Source: Sinomonas cellulolyticus (GTDB lineage Bacteria; Actinomycetota; Actinomycetes; Actinomycetales; Micrococcaceae). From it: a DNA stretch of 51,629 nucleotides. The stretch is taken from positions 1 through 51,629 of the forward strand of contig NZ_BNCM01000018.1 of NCBI RefSeq assembly GCF_014656475.1. The letters are read 5' to 3'. The position numbers and the translations under genes are program-made. Positions 16,514 through 24,630 of the stretch are shown piece after piece (the first letter of the stretch is position 1; the number at the start of each line of letters is the position of its first letter). Below the pieces are notes generated by a model. That model saw only the letters and a program-made list of their open reading frames with translations, was not told where the DNA came from and made no database searches.

Positions 16514-17880
16514 AGGGTCTTCACCGCCTGGGTCGTGGACGTGTCAGTGAGCGGGGGCGCGCTGCTCGGCCGGCGAGCGATGTTCGAGATGACCAGGAGC
16601 AGCGCGACGATGATCCAGTTCGCCAGGAGCGACGAACCGCCCGCGGCGAGGAACGGCGTCGTGAGGCCCGTGAGCGGGATGAGGCGGGTGACGCCGCCCA
16701 TGATGACGAAGACCTGGAGCCCCACGGCGGCCGAGAGGCCTGCCGCGAGCAGCTTCCCGAAGGAATCCCGGGCGCCGAGCGCCGCGCGGAAGCCGCGCGA
16801 GACGAGGAGCGCGTAGAGCATGACGATGGCGAACAGGCCCACGAGCCCGAGCTCCTCGCCGAGGGCCGCGACGATCATGTCCGAGTGGGCGAACGGCACG
16901 AGGTCCGGCCTGCCCTGGCCGATGCCGGTTCCGAGGAGGCCGCCGTTCGCCATGCCGAAGAGGCCCTGGACTATCTGGTAGCTGCTGCCGTACGTGCGCC
17001 CGTACACCTCGGGGGAGAAGGCGTTGAGCCACCCGTCGATCCGCAGGCGGATGTGCGGCAGGGCCAGGCTCGCTCCCATCGCTCCGGCGAACATGAGCAG
17101 GATGCCCAGGATGGCCCAGCTCACGCGGCTCGTGGCGATGTAGATCGTGGAGATGAAGATGCCGAAGAAGAGGATCGACATGCCGAGGTCGTGCTGGAAG
17201 ATGAGGATGCCGATGGCCGCCACCCACGCCACCACCATCGGCCCGAGGTCGCGGAACCGGGGCAGCTGGAGCTTCCCGATCCGACGGCCGGCCAGGAGGA
17301 TGAGGTCGCGGTTCGTGGAGAGGTAGCCGGCGAAGAAGATGGCGATCGTGATCTTCGCGACCTCGCCGGGCTGGAAGGTTGACCCGCCGATCCGGATCCA
17401 CACCTGGGCGCCGTTGATCTCGCCCGCCGTGATGCCCGGCACGAGGGGCAGGAGCAGCAGCACGGCGCTCGCGGCGAGGGAGATGTAGGTGAAGCGGCGC
17501 AGGACACGGTGGTCCTTGAGGAACCAGATCACCGCGATCGCCAGGAGCATGCCCACGACGGTCCAGCGTGCCTGCACGTTGCCGTAGTCAGTCTGCGGTG
17601 TGTCCAGCCGATGGATCATGGCCAGCCCGAGCCCGTTCAGGGTGACGACGATCGGAAGGATGATCGGATCGGCATACTTCGCCCTGAAGCGCAGCACTAT
17701 ATGAATGGCCAGGGATGGAACGATCAGGAGCGCTGCCTGCTGCCAGAAGTCGCCGCCGAACGCCGTCCCGTCCTGCAGGCCCTTCATCGTGTTGGCGCCG
17801 ATCGCCACGCCCCACGCCAGGACCAGGAGCGCGAGCTCCACGTTCCGACGGGGCTTCGTCACGGTCTCCACGCCGCTCAT
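16510..17880 (-). CDS. rodA: SEDS-family peptidoglycan polymerase RodA/FtsW
   Basis: 456 residues from ATG at 17880, which overlaps the pstP stop by four bases; the open frame continues upstream inside pstP but is not coding. It has about ten to twelve hydrophobic helices. SEDS marks are INGAQVWIRIGGSTFQPGE (the catalytic-loop region), FLKDHRVLRRFTYISL, LGTGIGQGRPDLVPFAHSDMI and the C-terminal IMGGVTRLIPLTGLTTPF. The enzyme polymerises lipid II into glycan strands and works with PbpA. The N-terminus MSGVETVTKPRRNVE is cytoplasmic. Confidence 0.95.
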   Translation of the reverse strand: MSGVETVTKPRRNVELALLVLAWGVAIGANTMKGLQDGTAFGGDFWQQAALLIVPSLAIHIVLRFRAKYADPIILPIVVTLNGLGLAMIHRLDTPQTDYGNVQARWTVVGMLLAIAVIWFLKDHRVLRRFTYISLAASAVLLLLPLVPGITAGEINGAQVWIRIGGSTFQPGEVAKITIAIFFAGYLSTNRDLILLAGRRIGKLQLPRFRDLGPMVVAWVAAIGILIFQHDLGMSILFFGIFISTIYIATSRVSWAILGILLMFAGAMGASLALPHIRLRIDGWLNAFSPEVYGRTYGSSYQIVQGLFGMANGGLLGTGIGQGRPDLVPFAHSDMIVAALGEELGLVGLFAIVMLYALLVSRGFRAALGARDSFGKLLAAGLSAAVGLQVFVIMGGVTRLIPLTGLTTPFLAAGGSSLLANWIIVALLLVISNIARRPSSAPPLTDTSTTQAVKTL

Positions 17881-19742
17881 GGGGTTCCTCCCAGGCAGGG
17901 ATCGGGTGTGGTGGTGGGGCGGGCACTTGCCGACGCGGTGGCGCTCGCACCCGCTGACGCTCCGGACGCGCTGGGTGCCGCGGACGACGGCGCCGGGCTG
18001 GCCGGCGCTGGAGCGGCGCCCGAGGCGCTCGGTGCCGCCGATCCTGTGTGCGAGGCGGAGGGGCTGGCCGTGGCTCCCGAGCCCGGAAGGCAGCCCAGCG
18101 GATCGGTCTGGATGCCCTTGACGAGATCCTCGGCTGCTTCGAGGCCGTCGGCCGGGACGCCGGAACGGAGGCGCGTCTGCGTGTAGGGCGTGAGCGAATC
18201 GACCGAGATATTGGTGACGGAGTGCACGTGGGAGAGAGGGATCGGCCCGAGCTGCTGGGAGACCCCGTTGTAGATCGCCACCCTGCTGTCGTAGATGCCC
18301 ACGTAGTAGCGCGTCTGCGTCCAGGCGTAGCCGAACCATGCCCCGAGGACGAGCACGAGCGCAGCGATCGCGCCGAGTCCGATCCTGAACCAGCGGCGGA
18401 TCAGCCGGCGGCCCAGGCCCGTGGCGCCCGGATCGTCCGCCTCCCCGGCCGGCTCGGGCCCATGGGTGAGCACAGCGGCAGCTCGGCGCGCGGCCGTGCG
18501 GCTTGCGACGGAGGGCAGCGACCCGCTCTCCGCGGCTGCAGCGGCAGCACCGACGAGCTCGTGCGGCCTGGAGTCGAGTTCCTGCCTGAGCACCTCTGCG
18601 GTGAGGTGGGCGCCGAGGTTCGGATCTGTGGCCGGTTCCTCCCGGCGCGGCGACTCGGTCTCCGCGTCCGTGTCGGGGCCGATCGGGACCGGCGCGCCCT
18701 CGCCCTGCTCGCCAGCGCCGCGGCTGGCGGGCTCCGCCTCCCGGCCGGCGGTGGCACCCGCGGCGGCCGCACCGCTGGCCGCCGCACCAGCGCCAGCGCC
18801 CGCGGCTGGGGCCTCAGCCGGTGTGCCTCCGCGGGCAGGCCGGTCGGTGTCGACGGACGCGGTCTCGGCCCGTGCGGCCTCGCCGCCCCGGGGCCGCGGC
18901 GGGTGCGCCTTGGCGGCAGAGCTCACCGGAGTACGCGCTGCTGCGGCTGCGGTGAGCGACGCGGCGGCCGCGGACTGGGCGGCGGGTGCGGGCTCGGCGT
19001 CGTCCTCGGAAGCGGCGACCACGTCCGCAACGATGACGGTGACGTTGTCCGGCGCGCCTGCAGCGAGGGTGAGCTCGACGAGCCGATCGGCGCACTGCGC
19101 GGGATCTTCGAGTTCGCGCAGGGTGCGGGCCACGAGGGGGAGGGGAACGTAGTTCAGGCCGTCGGAGCACAGGAGCCACCGCTCGCCCTCGACCGCGGGG
19201 AAGGTGGCGAGGTCCAGCTCGGGGCTCGCGTCGACGTCGCCGAGCACGCGCATGAGCACGTTCTTGTGCGGGTGGGTCTCGGCCTCCTCGGGGCGCAGCC
19301 GGCCCTCGTTGATGAGCCGCTGGACGAAGGTGTGGTCGGTGGAGACCTGCTCGAGGTCGTTGCCGCGCAGGCGGTACGCGCGCGAGTCGCCGATGTGGGC
19401 GAACGCGAAGTCCTCCCCGGAGAGCAGGAGGGCGGTCACGGTGGTGCCCATGCCGGCAAGGAGCGGGTTGGAGCTCACGAGCTCGGACAGGAGCGAGTTC
19501 GCCGTCTGGATCTCGTCGGCGAGCTGCGTGGACGCCTCGCCCTCGGCGTAGTCGCCGTGGTCGAGGTGGATGAGGTCCAGGACCGTCGAGGCGCTGGCCA
19601 CGTCGCCGCCCGCGTGCCCGCCCATGCCGTCGGCGACGACGGCAAGATGACGGCCCGCGTAGGCGGAGTCGTCATTCTTGGAGCGGAGGCGGCCCACGTC
19701 GGAGCGGGCCGCGTAGCGCAGGATCAGCGGGGCGTCGGCCAA
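17877..19742 (-). CDS. pstP: PP2C-family Ser/Thr phosphatase PstP
   Basis: 621 residues, apparently starting with TTG at 19742, three bases after fhaB; the first residues MADAPLILRYAARSDVG fit the family start. The PP2C domain covers about 1-235, with SKNDDSAYAG, VVADGMGGHAGGDVAS (metal-binding Asp), FAHIGDSRAY and GAPDNVTVIVADV. A very long Ala/Gly/Pro-rich cytoplasmic linker, one membrane helix (IGLGAIAALVLVLGAWFGYAW) and an extracellular part with a Ser/Ala/Pro tail follow. It reverses phosphorylation by PknA/PknB. Linker and tail are longer than in the mycobacterial protein. Confidence 0.93.
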   Translation of the reverse strand: MADAPLILRYAARSDVGRLRSKNDDSAYAGRHLAVVADGMGGHAGGDVASASTVLDLIHLDHGDYAEGEASTQLADEIQTANSLLSELVSSNPLLAGMGTTVTALLLSGEDFAFAHIGDSRAYRLRGNDLEQVSTDHTFVQRLINEGRLRPEEAETHPHKNVLMRVLGDVDASPELDLATFPAVEGERWLLCSDGLNYVPLPLVARTLRELEDPAQCADRLVELTLAAGAPDNVTVIVADVVAASEDDAEPAPAAQSAAAASLTAAAAARTPVSSAAKAHPPRPRGGEAARAETASVDTDRPARGGTPAEAPAAGAGAGAAASGAAAAGATAGREAEPASRGAGEQGEGAPVPIGPDTDAETESPRREEPATDPNLGAHLTAEVLRQELDSRPHELVGAAAAAAESGSLPSVASRTAARRAAAVLTHGPEPAGEADDPGATGLGRRLIRRWFRIGLGAIAALVLVLGAWFGYAWTQTRYYVGIYDSRVAIYNGVSQQLGPIPLSHVHSVTNISVDSLTPYTQTRLRSGVPADGLEAAEDLVKGIQTDPLGCLPGSGATASPSASHTGSAAPSASGAAPAPASPAPSSAAPSASGASAGASATASASARPTTTPDPCLGGTP

Positions 19743-19744
19743 GA

Positions 19745-20218
19745 TCAGGGCCTCAGCTCGATCACGGTCTTGCCGATCCGGATCGGTACGCCCAGCTCAA
19801 CGGGCTGGGCGCGGGTGAGCTGCTGGTCGGCGAGGTAGGTGCCATTGGTGGATCCGAGGTCCTCGATGAACCACCGGCTGCCCTGCGGGAAGAGGCGGGC
19901 GTGGCGCCCGGACGCGTAGTCGTCCTCGAGGACGAGGGTGGCCTCTTGGGCGCGCCCGAGCAGCACCGGCGTGCCTTCGAGGGGCACGCTGGTCCCCGCC
20001 AGCGGACCCTCGACGACCACGAGACGGCCGGCGTGCTGCCGTGCGGGAGGCTCGGCCAGCTCGGGGTTCCTGCGCACCTGGCGCGCCGTGGGAGCACCGG
20101 TCTTGTTGCGGCGCCCGATGGCCAGGTCCCGGCGCATCGCGCCCACCACGCTGAACACGAGGAGCCACATGAGCACAAGGAATCCCAACCGCAGAGCGGT
20201 AAGGGTCAGGTCGTTCAC
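19745..20218 (-). CDS. fhaB: FHA-domain membrane protein FhaB (FipA)
   Basis: 157 residues from GTG at 20218 (GTGA overlap with the fhaA stop). One N-terminal membrane helix is at about residues 5-27 (LTALRLGFLVLMWLLVFSVV), then a basic linker and a C-terminal FHA domain at about 80-150 with LLGRAQEATLVLEDDYASG, SGRHARLF and the phosphothreonine-binding DLGSTNGTYL. It binds phosphorylated partners of the kinases at the septum or pole. Operon position between fhaA and pstP is standard. Confidence 0.93.
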   Translation of the reverse strand: MNDLTLTALRLGFLVLMWLLVFSVVGAMRRDLAIGRRNKTGAPTARQVRRNPELAEPPARQHAGRLVVVEGPLAGTSVPLEGTPVLLGRAQEATLVLEDDYASGRHARLFPQGSRWFIEDLGSTNGTYLADQQLTRAQPVELGVPIRIGKTVIELRP

Positions 20219-20937
20219 GCGTTCCCTCCCCGGGGTGCCGGAAGCATGCGGAAGACGATCGTGGTTCGCCCCATCCTGATGGTGGTGCCGTCGTGGAGTT
20301 CGGCGCTTCCCTCGATCCGGTGGCCGCCGATGTAGCTGCCGTTCGTCGAGCCGAGGTCCACGGCGTAGGTGGCGCCGCCTTCGCGGCGGATCTCGAGGTG
20401 CCGCCGCGAGACCCCGGTGTCGTCGACGACGATGTCCGCCTCGCCCGAACGGCCCAGCACCACCGAGTCGGCATTGAGCGAGTAACGCTGCCCGTCGATC
20501 TCGAGGACCGGAACGAGGGAGGTGGGCTGGCGGCTCGGCGCCGCGGGGACGTGGGGGCGAGAGGCGCCCTTCTCCGTGCTCGAGACCACCTCGAACTCCC
20601 CAGCCTTGAGGGAGGCATCGTGCCGGAAGGTGAAGCGGACCGGGCCCTGGAGGGTGTAGCCCTGGGAGCGCGCGTGCTTGACGGCCACATCGCACAGCTC
20701 CTCGGCAAGCGGCTGCCCCCACCCGCGGGCCCGCTCGAAGTCGGCGTCGGAGAGGTGCGCCTCGAAGACATTGGGCGCGAGGGTTCGGTCCTGGTCGAGG
20801 GCGAAGGCCTGGCGGTCCATCTCGCGCCGGAGCCGGCTCGCGATTTCGACGGGCTGGACCTGGCCCTTCGTGCCGGTGGTGAAGACGCCGTGGACAGCCT
20901 TCTCGAGGCCGCGCTCGAGCCTGTCGAGCAGTCCCAT
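20215..20937 (-). CDS. fhaA: DUF3662 and FHA domain protein FhaA
   Basis: 240 residues from ATG at 20937, chosen because a GAGGAGGGG Shine-Dalgarno lies just before it and MGLLDRLERGLEKAVHGVF is the usual family start; an in-frame ATG at 20991 is less likely. The N-terminal DUF3662 domain covers about residues 1-120. The C-terminal FHA domain has SVVLGRSGEADIVVDDTGV, SRRHLEI and DLGSTNGSYIGG. It is the first gene of the seven-gene operon and links kinase signalling to peptidoglycan precursor flipping (MviN) in mycobacteria. Confidence 0.93.
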   Translation of the reverse strand: MGLLDRLERGLEKAVHGVFTTGTKGQVQPVEIASRLRREMDRQAFALDQDRTLAPNVFEAHLSDADFERARGWGQPLAEELCDVAVKHARSQGYTLQGPVRFTFRHDASLKAGEFEVVSSTEKGASRPHVPAAPSRQPTSLVPVLEIDGQRYSLNADSVVLGRSGEADIVVDDTGVSRRHLEIRREGGATYAVDLGSTNGSYIGGHRIEGSAELHDGTTIRMGRTTIVFRMLPAPRGGNA

Positions 20938-21140
20938 GTGCCCCTCCTCTCCGGTCTCCGCCGCGCTGACTCCGCGGGGCTGGCTGTGCACAGTCCTCGT
21001 CCGATACTACTGGGAGCACCTCCGGATCACCTGATCGGGCCGGCCGGGCCGCGTTGTCCCGCAGCGCACGACGGCGCCCCGCACCGTACGCTCTCCGCCG
21101 ACGGCGCAGCTCCCCGCCTCAGGCGCCCGCACCCGGTGAT

Positions 21141-21170
21141 TTCGCAATCGGCGTTTGGCTCGGCTATGCT
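21141..21170 (+). promoter_or_regulatory. candidate promoter of tRNA-Leu
   Basis: TTCGCA (21141-21146) and TATGCT (21165-21170) are 18 bases apart, 55 bases before the tRNA. Each matches the housekeeping consensus at four of six positions. The 288-base gap between fhaA and the tRNA must also hold the fhaA promoter, which I could not place. Confidence 0.4.
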
Positions 21171-21225
21171 GGTTCTCGCTGCTTTCGCGGGTTCGGGCTC
21201 GGCCCGGTCGTCGCGGGAGTGCTGC

Positions 21226-21308
21226 GCGCGAGTGGCGGAACGGCAGACGCGCTGGCTTCAGGTGCCAGTGTCCGAAAGGGCGTGCGGGTTCAAATCCCGC
21301 CTCGCGCA
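21226..21308 (+). tRNA. tRNA-Leu (anticodon CAG)
   Basis: The acceptor stem GCGCGAG (21226-21232) pairs with CTCGCGC (21301-21307), with discriminator A at 21308. The anticodon stem CTGGC/GCCAG encloses the loop TTCAGGT, giving anticodon CAG. A long variable arm (TGTCCGAAAGGGCGT) and the T-loop GTTCAAATC are typical of leucine tRNAs. CCA is not encoded (ACC follows the acceptor stem). Confidence 0.95.
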
Positions 21309-21316
21309 CCGCTGAA

Positions 21317-21350
21317 GGACCCCCGGCCAGGACTGTCTGGCCGGGGGTCC
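21317..21350 (+). terminator. strong hairpin terminator after tRNA-Leu
   Basis: A perfect 14-base stem (21317-21330 with 21337-21350), 6-base loop GACTGT, followed by TTGCGTTT. It lies 8 bases after the tRNA. Confidence 0.85.
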
Positions 21351-21423
21351 TTGCGTTTCCAGAGCCTCCGGGTTCCCCACGACCCCGCTCGGCGAGGGGG
21401 ATGAGGCGCGTCCCCGGCTTTCT

Positions 21424-22911
21424 TCAGTCCCCGTCGCGCAGGGTGATCGGACTGATGAGCAGCCGTAGCGGCGTGACGACCCACCGGTTGCCCGTCTCCC
21501 GGAACTCCGCGTGGGTCGAGAACTCGTACAGCGCGTTGCGCACGCGGACCCACTGCGGCCGCTCGCCGTGGAACGGGTCTTCTCGCAGGAGCTTCAGGGT
21601 GGCCGGGTCAGCGCGGAGGAGCTTCATCAGGAACGTGTAGAACCAGTCCTCATGCACCGTGCGCAGGGGAAGGAACCACATGAGCCAGTCGAGCCGCAGA
21701 TGGTACGGCGCCCACTGGCGCGGGATGCGAGTGGGCTCGCCGGGCTTGCCGCGGAAGCGGTACTCGCGCCAGTCGGCGTCGGAGGCGGGCACGGCGTCCA
21801 TGGTCCCCTCCACGATGATCTCCACCCGGTTCTTCGTCACGGACCCGAAGGCGCCGTACGCGTTGACGAGCTGCCAGCGGTTGAACGCGGCGTTCATGAG
21901 CTGGTGGCTGGAGAGCAGGTTCCTCGCCGGCTGCCAGGACAGCACCACGAGCAGCACGGACGCGGCCATCACCACGATGACCCACGCCCACGTGACGGGA
22001 TCGCCCGCGGCCGGCCACGCGGTCGTCCGAATGTTCCACGACGCACTCGAGAGGTCTGCGGGGATGACGGGGAGCAGCCAGTGCACCGCCGAGTCCCCGA
22101 CCGCGGCGAAGGCGAGCACGATCGCGGACCAGTTCAGCCACGCGAAGTTGCCGGAGAGCACGAGCCACAGCTGGGTCACGACCACCACGGCCGCCGCGAT
22201 CGTCCCCACCGGCTGCGGGAAGAACAGGAAGAACGGCACCACGAGCTGCGCGACGTGGTTGCCCACCACCTCCGCGCGGTGCATCCACTTCGGCAGGAGG
22301 TGGAACTGTCGTGAGAGCGGCCCGGGCATGGGCTGCGTCTCGTGGTGGTAGTACAGGGCGGTGAGGTCTCGCCACTCCGCGCCGCCGCGGATCTTGATCA
22401 TCCCGGCGCCGAACTCGAGGCGGAACACGAGCCACACGAGCAGGATGAGGATCGGCCGCGGGGGCGGGACCTGGTCCGAGCCGAGGAACGCGACCGTGAA
22501 CCCGGCCTCGAGCAGGAGCATCTCCCAGCCGAAGCCGTAGAACGTCTGCCCCACGTTCACTATCGACATGTACAGGCCCCACAGCGCGAGGAACGCCACG
22601 AGGGGCACCCACCAGGGCCCCATCTGCGGCACGCCGAGCACGAGAAGCGCCGACACGACGAGCCCTATGGCGCAGAACCAGCGGAACAGCCGGTCCGAGT
22701 AGCCGTACCGGAACAGGGTGGGGCGGCGGAAACGGTGGAATCCCGCGAGATAGTCCGCCGAGGGAAGCAGGCCGTGCTCGCCGACGAGAGCTGGGAACTG
22801 GTTGAGGCTCGAGAGGAAGGCCACGAAGAACAGTGCCGCGACCCCACGCTGCAGCACCCAGCGCGCCACCTCGGAGTCGGTGGCGGCGAACCACGTCATG
22901 AACGCGTCCAC
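21424..22911 (-). CDS. lipase maturation factor family membrane protein
   Basis: 495 residues with about eight hydrophobic helices. Family marks are the N-terminal WVLQRGVAALFFVAFLSSL, GLLPSADYLAGF, NVGQTFYGFGWEMLLLEAGF, the conserved GAGMIKIRGGAEWRDLTAL with YYHHETQPMPGPLS, and the soluble C-terminal part with RYRFRGKPGEP-like residues and APYHLRLDWLMWFL. Vertebrate LMF1 helps lipases fold in the ER; the bacterial role is not known to me. The start is GTG at 22911, with TAGCGT (22918-22923 on the minus strand) six bases upstream, so a leaderless transcript is likely. Confidence 0.88.
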   Translation of the reverse strand: MDAFMTWFAATDSEVARWVLQRGVAALFFVAFLSSLNQFPALVGEHGLLPSADYLAGFHRFRRPTLFRYGYSDRLFRWFCAIGLVVSALLVLGVPQMGPWWVPLVAFLALWGLYMSIVNVGQTFYGFGWEMLLLEAGFTVAFLGSDQVPPPRPILILLVWLVFRLEFGAGMIKIRGGAEWRDLTALYYHHETQPMPGPLSRQFHLLPKWMHRAEVVGNHVAQLVVPFFLFFPQPVGTIAAAVVVVTQLWLVLSGNFAWLNWSAIVLAFAAVGDSAVHWLLPVIPADLSSASWNIRTTAWPAAGDPVTWAWVIVVMAASVLLVVLSWQPARNLLSSHQLMNAAFNRWQLVNAYGAFGSVTKNRVEIIVEGTMDAVPASDADWREYRFRGKPGEPTRIPRQWAPYHLRLDWLMWFLPLRTVHEDWFYTFLMKLLRADPATLKLLREDPFHGERPQWVRVRNALYEFSTHAEFRETGNRWVVTPLRLLISPITLRDGD

Positions 22912-22969
22912 GCTCCAACGCTACGCCGGGCGCCCCGGCCTCAGGCAGGGGCGGTAGGCTCTATCCGCC

Positions 22970-23602
22970 GTGACTTCCGATCCCCGCGCCGGTGAGGGCG
23001 CCGCTCCAGAGGGGCCCGTGCACGACGCCGGGGCCGCACCTCCTGCTGCCCACGTGGCGTCGCACGCCGCGTCGCGGCTGCCGGCTCCCGCGCGGTTCGC
23101 CCACCCGTTCTCGCCCGCTGTCCTCGCGCTCGTGTTCGCGGGGGGCGTGCTGGGGGCGCTGTCGCGGTGGGCGCTCGGCATGGCGCTGCCCGCGCCCGGC
23201 GGCTGGCCCCTGCCCACCCTGCTCATCAACCTCGCCGGCGCCCTCGCACTCGGGGCGCTGCTCGAGTCGCTTGCCCGCCGCGGCCCGGACGTGGGCGTCC
23301 GCCGGCTCGTGCGCCTCACGGCCGGCACCGGCTTCCTCGGGGCCTTCACCACGTACTCGACGCTCGCCGTGGACGGCGCCCGCCTCTTCGCGGGCGGCCG
23401 CGCGGCCGACGGCGCGTGGTACCTCGCGCTGTCCCTGCTCGGCGGCGCCGCCGCGACCCTGCTCGGGGTGGCGGGTGCCGCCTGGCTGCACCGCGAGGAC
23501 AGGCGCGGGCTCGCCGCCGAGGCCCACGTAGCAGCGCACCCTCACGCCGGGCAGGCCCCGACCACCGAACGGGTCGCCGAGAGCCGGGAGGGGCGCCGGT
23601 GA
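22970..23602 (+). CDS. crcB: fluoride exporter subunit CrcB/FluC (first copy)
   Basis: 210 residues, with the four-helix CrcB/Fluc core at about residues 45-165: VFAGGVLGALSRWALG, PTLLINLAGALALGALL and GTGFLGAFTTYSTLAVDG. It is longer than the usual 120-130 because of about 40 extra N-terminal residues, Ala/Pro-rich, and a 35-residue hydrophilic C-terminal tail. It probably forms a heterodimeric fluoride channel with the second copy, whose GTG start overlaps this stop (GTGA). The start is GTG at 22970. No fluoride riboswitch could be recognised upstream. Confidence 0.9.
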   Translation: MTSDPRAGEGAAPEGPVHDAGAAPPAAHVASHAASRLPAPARFAHPFSPAVLALVFAGGVLGALSRWALGMALPAPGGWPLPTLLINLAGALALGALLESLARRGPDVGVRRLVRLTAGTGFLGAFTTYSTLAVDGARLFAGGRAADGAWYLALSLLGGAAATLLGVAGAAWLHREDRRGLAAEAHVAAHPHAGQAPTTERVAESREGRR

Positions 23603-23976
23603 GCCCCGCGGAGGCGCTGCTGCTCGGAGCGGCAGGCGGGATCGGCGCCGTCGTGCGCTACGTCCTCGACACCGCGGTGAGCCGGCGCGTCAAGGGGCCG
23701 CTGCCGCTCGCGACGATGGGCATCAACGTCACCGGCTCGTTCGTGCTGGGGCTCATCGCGGGTGCGGTGCTCTCCGGCGTCGCGGACCCGGCCGTCCAGA
23801 CCGTGCTCGGCACGGGATTCCTCGGCGGGTACACAACCTTCTCCACTGCGAGCTACCAGAGTGTGAGCCTCGCGTTGGGCGGCCGGTGGGCGGCCGCCGT
23901 CGTCAACGGGGTGGGGACGCTTGCGCTGTGCCTCGCTGCCGCGGCAGCGGGGCTCGCGCTCGGCACCCTGCTCTGA
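23599..23976 (+). CDS. crcB: fluoride exporter subunit CrcB/FluC (second copy)
   Basis: 125 residues from GTG at 23599, a four-base overlap with the first crcB; the open frame further upstream is a shadow of that gene. Standard length and motifs: GAAGGIGAVVRYVLD, LATMGINVTGSFVLGLI (with the pore Asn), TGFLGGYTTFSTASYQSV (Phe-box region). Gram-positive bacteria often carry such pairs, which assemble antiparallel into one channel. Confidence 0.93.
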   Translation: MSPAEALLLGAAGGIGAVVRYVLDTAVSRRVKGPLPLATMGINVTGSFVLGLIAGAVLSGVADPAVQTVLGTGFLGGYTTFSTASYQSVSLALGGRWAAAVVNGVGTLALCLAAAAAGLALGTLL

Positions 23977-23994
23977 CGCACGACGCCGTGCGGG

Positions 23995-24531
23995 CTACTC
24001 GATCTCGCCGGTCACCATCATCACGGCGCGCCCCACCGTGTGGAAGAAGATGTTGAAGCCGAGGAAGGCCGGGGACGCGTCGGGCCCCACGCCCAGGTCC
24101 TCGACGTCGAGGGCGTGGACGGTGATGAAGTAGCGGTGCTGCCCGTGCCCGGAGGGCGGCGCGGCCCCGACAAACTGGGCGGTGCCGCCGTCGTTCTTGA
24201 GCTGGAAGGCCCCTTCCGGCAGCTGGTCCCCAGCCGCCGTGCCGGCCCCCTCGGGCAGCTCGGTGGCGGAGGCGGGGATGTTCGCCACGGCCCAGTGCCA
24301 GAAGCCGGACTGGGTGGGGGCGTCGGGGTCGAAGACCGTCACGGCGTAGCTCTTGGTGCCCTCCGGCGCGCCGGACCAGGCCAGCTGCGGGGAGATGTCC
24401 TTGCCGCCGGGGACGTCGAACGCGCCGGAGTACTGGGCGGCGGGCCAGGGGGCGCCGTCCGTGACCGTGGTGCTCGTCACGGTGAAGCTGGCCGTGGGCG
24501 GGATGCGGTCAAAGGGGTCGTTGCCAGTCAT
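23995..24531 (-). CDS. YbhB/YbcL family Raf kinase inhibitor-like (PEBP) protein
   Basis: 178 residues of the phosphatidylethanolamine-binding family. Visible are SPQLAWSGAPEGTKSYAVTVFDPDAP, with its conserved DPD, then GFWHWAVANIPASATELPEG and the GHGQHRYFITVHALDVE strand. The bacterial biochemical role is not established. Its ATG at 24531 is preceded at 7 bases by TAGGAT (24539-24544 on the minus strand), consistent with a leaderless transcript. Confidence 0.9.
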   Translation of the reverse strand: MTGNDPFDRIPPTASFTVTSTTVTDGAPWPAAQYSGAFDVPGGKDISPQLAWSGAPEGTKSYAVTVFDPDAPTQSGFWHWAVANIPASATELPEGAGTAAGDQLPEGAFQLKNDGGTAQFVGAAPPSGHGQHRYFITVHALDVEDLGVGPDASPAFLGFNIFFHTVGRAVMMVTGEIE

Positions 24532-24536
24532 GCGTC

Positions 24537-24574
24537 CGATCCTAGGCCCGTGTACGGCGGCGATCCTAGGCCCG
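24537..24574. repeat. 14-bp direct repeat carrying duplicated -10-like boxes
   Basis: CGATCCTAGGCCCG occurs at 24537-24550 and again at 24561-24574, 24 bases apart. On the minus strand each copy contains TAGGAT; the copy nearer the gene is placed as the -10 of ybhB. Confidence 0.7.
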
Positions 24575-24575
24575 G

Positions 24576-24630
24576 AAATGGTGGGTTCTGCAGGGTTGAG
24601 GGCCCGCGGACCCTGCTCAACCCACCATTT
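24576..24630 (-). terminator. hairpin terminator of the MFS gene
   Basis: The 12-base outer arms AAATGGTGGGTT (24576-24587) and AACCCACCATTT (24619-24630) pair perfectly, and the inner GCAGGGT/ACCCTGC can extend the structure. The right arm overlaps the stop codon of the MFS exporter gene. Confidence 0.7.

Noticed and set aside
22912..22969. Fluoride riboswitch before crcB
   Set aside because: The gap is only 58 bases, partly used by the divergent LMF promoter, and I saw no crcB-motif core.
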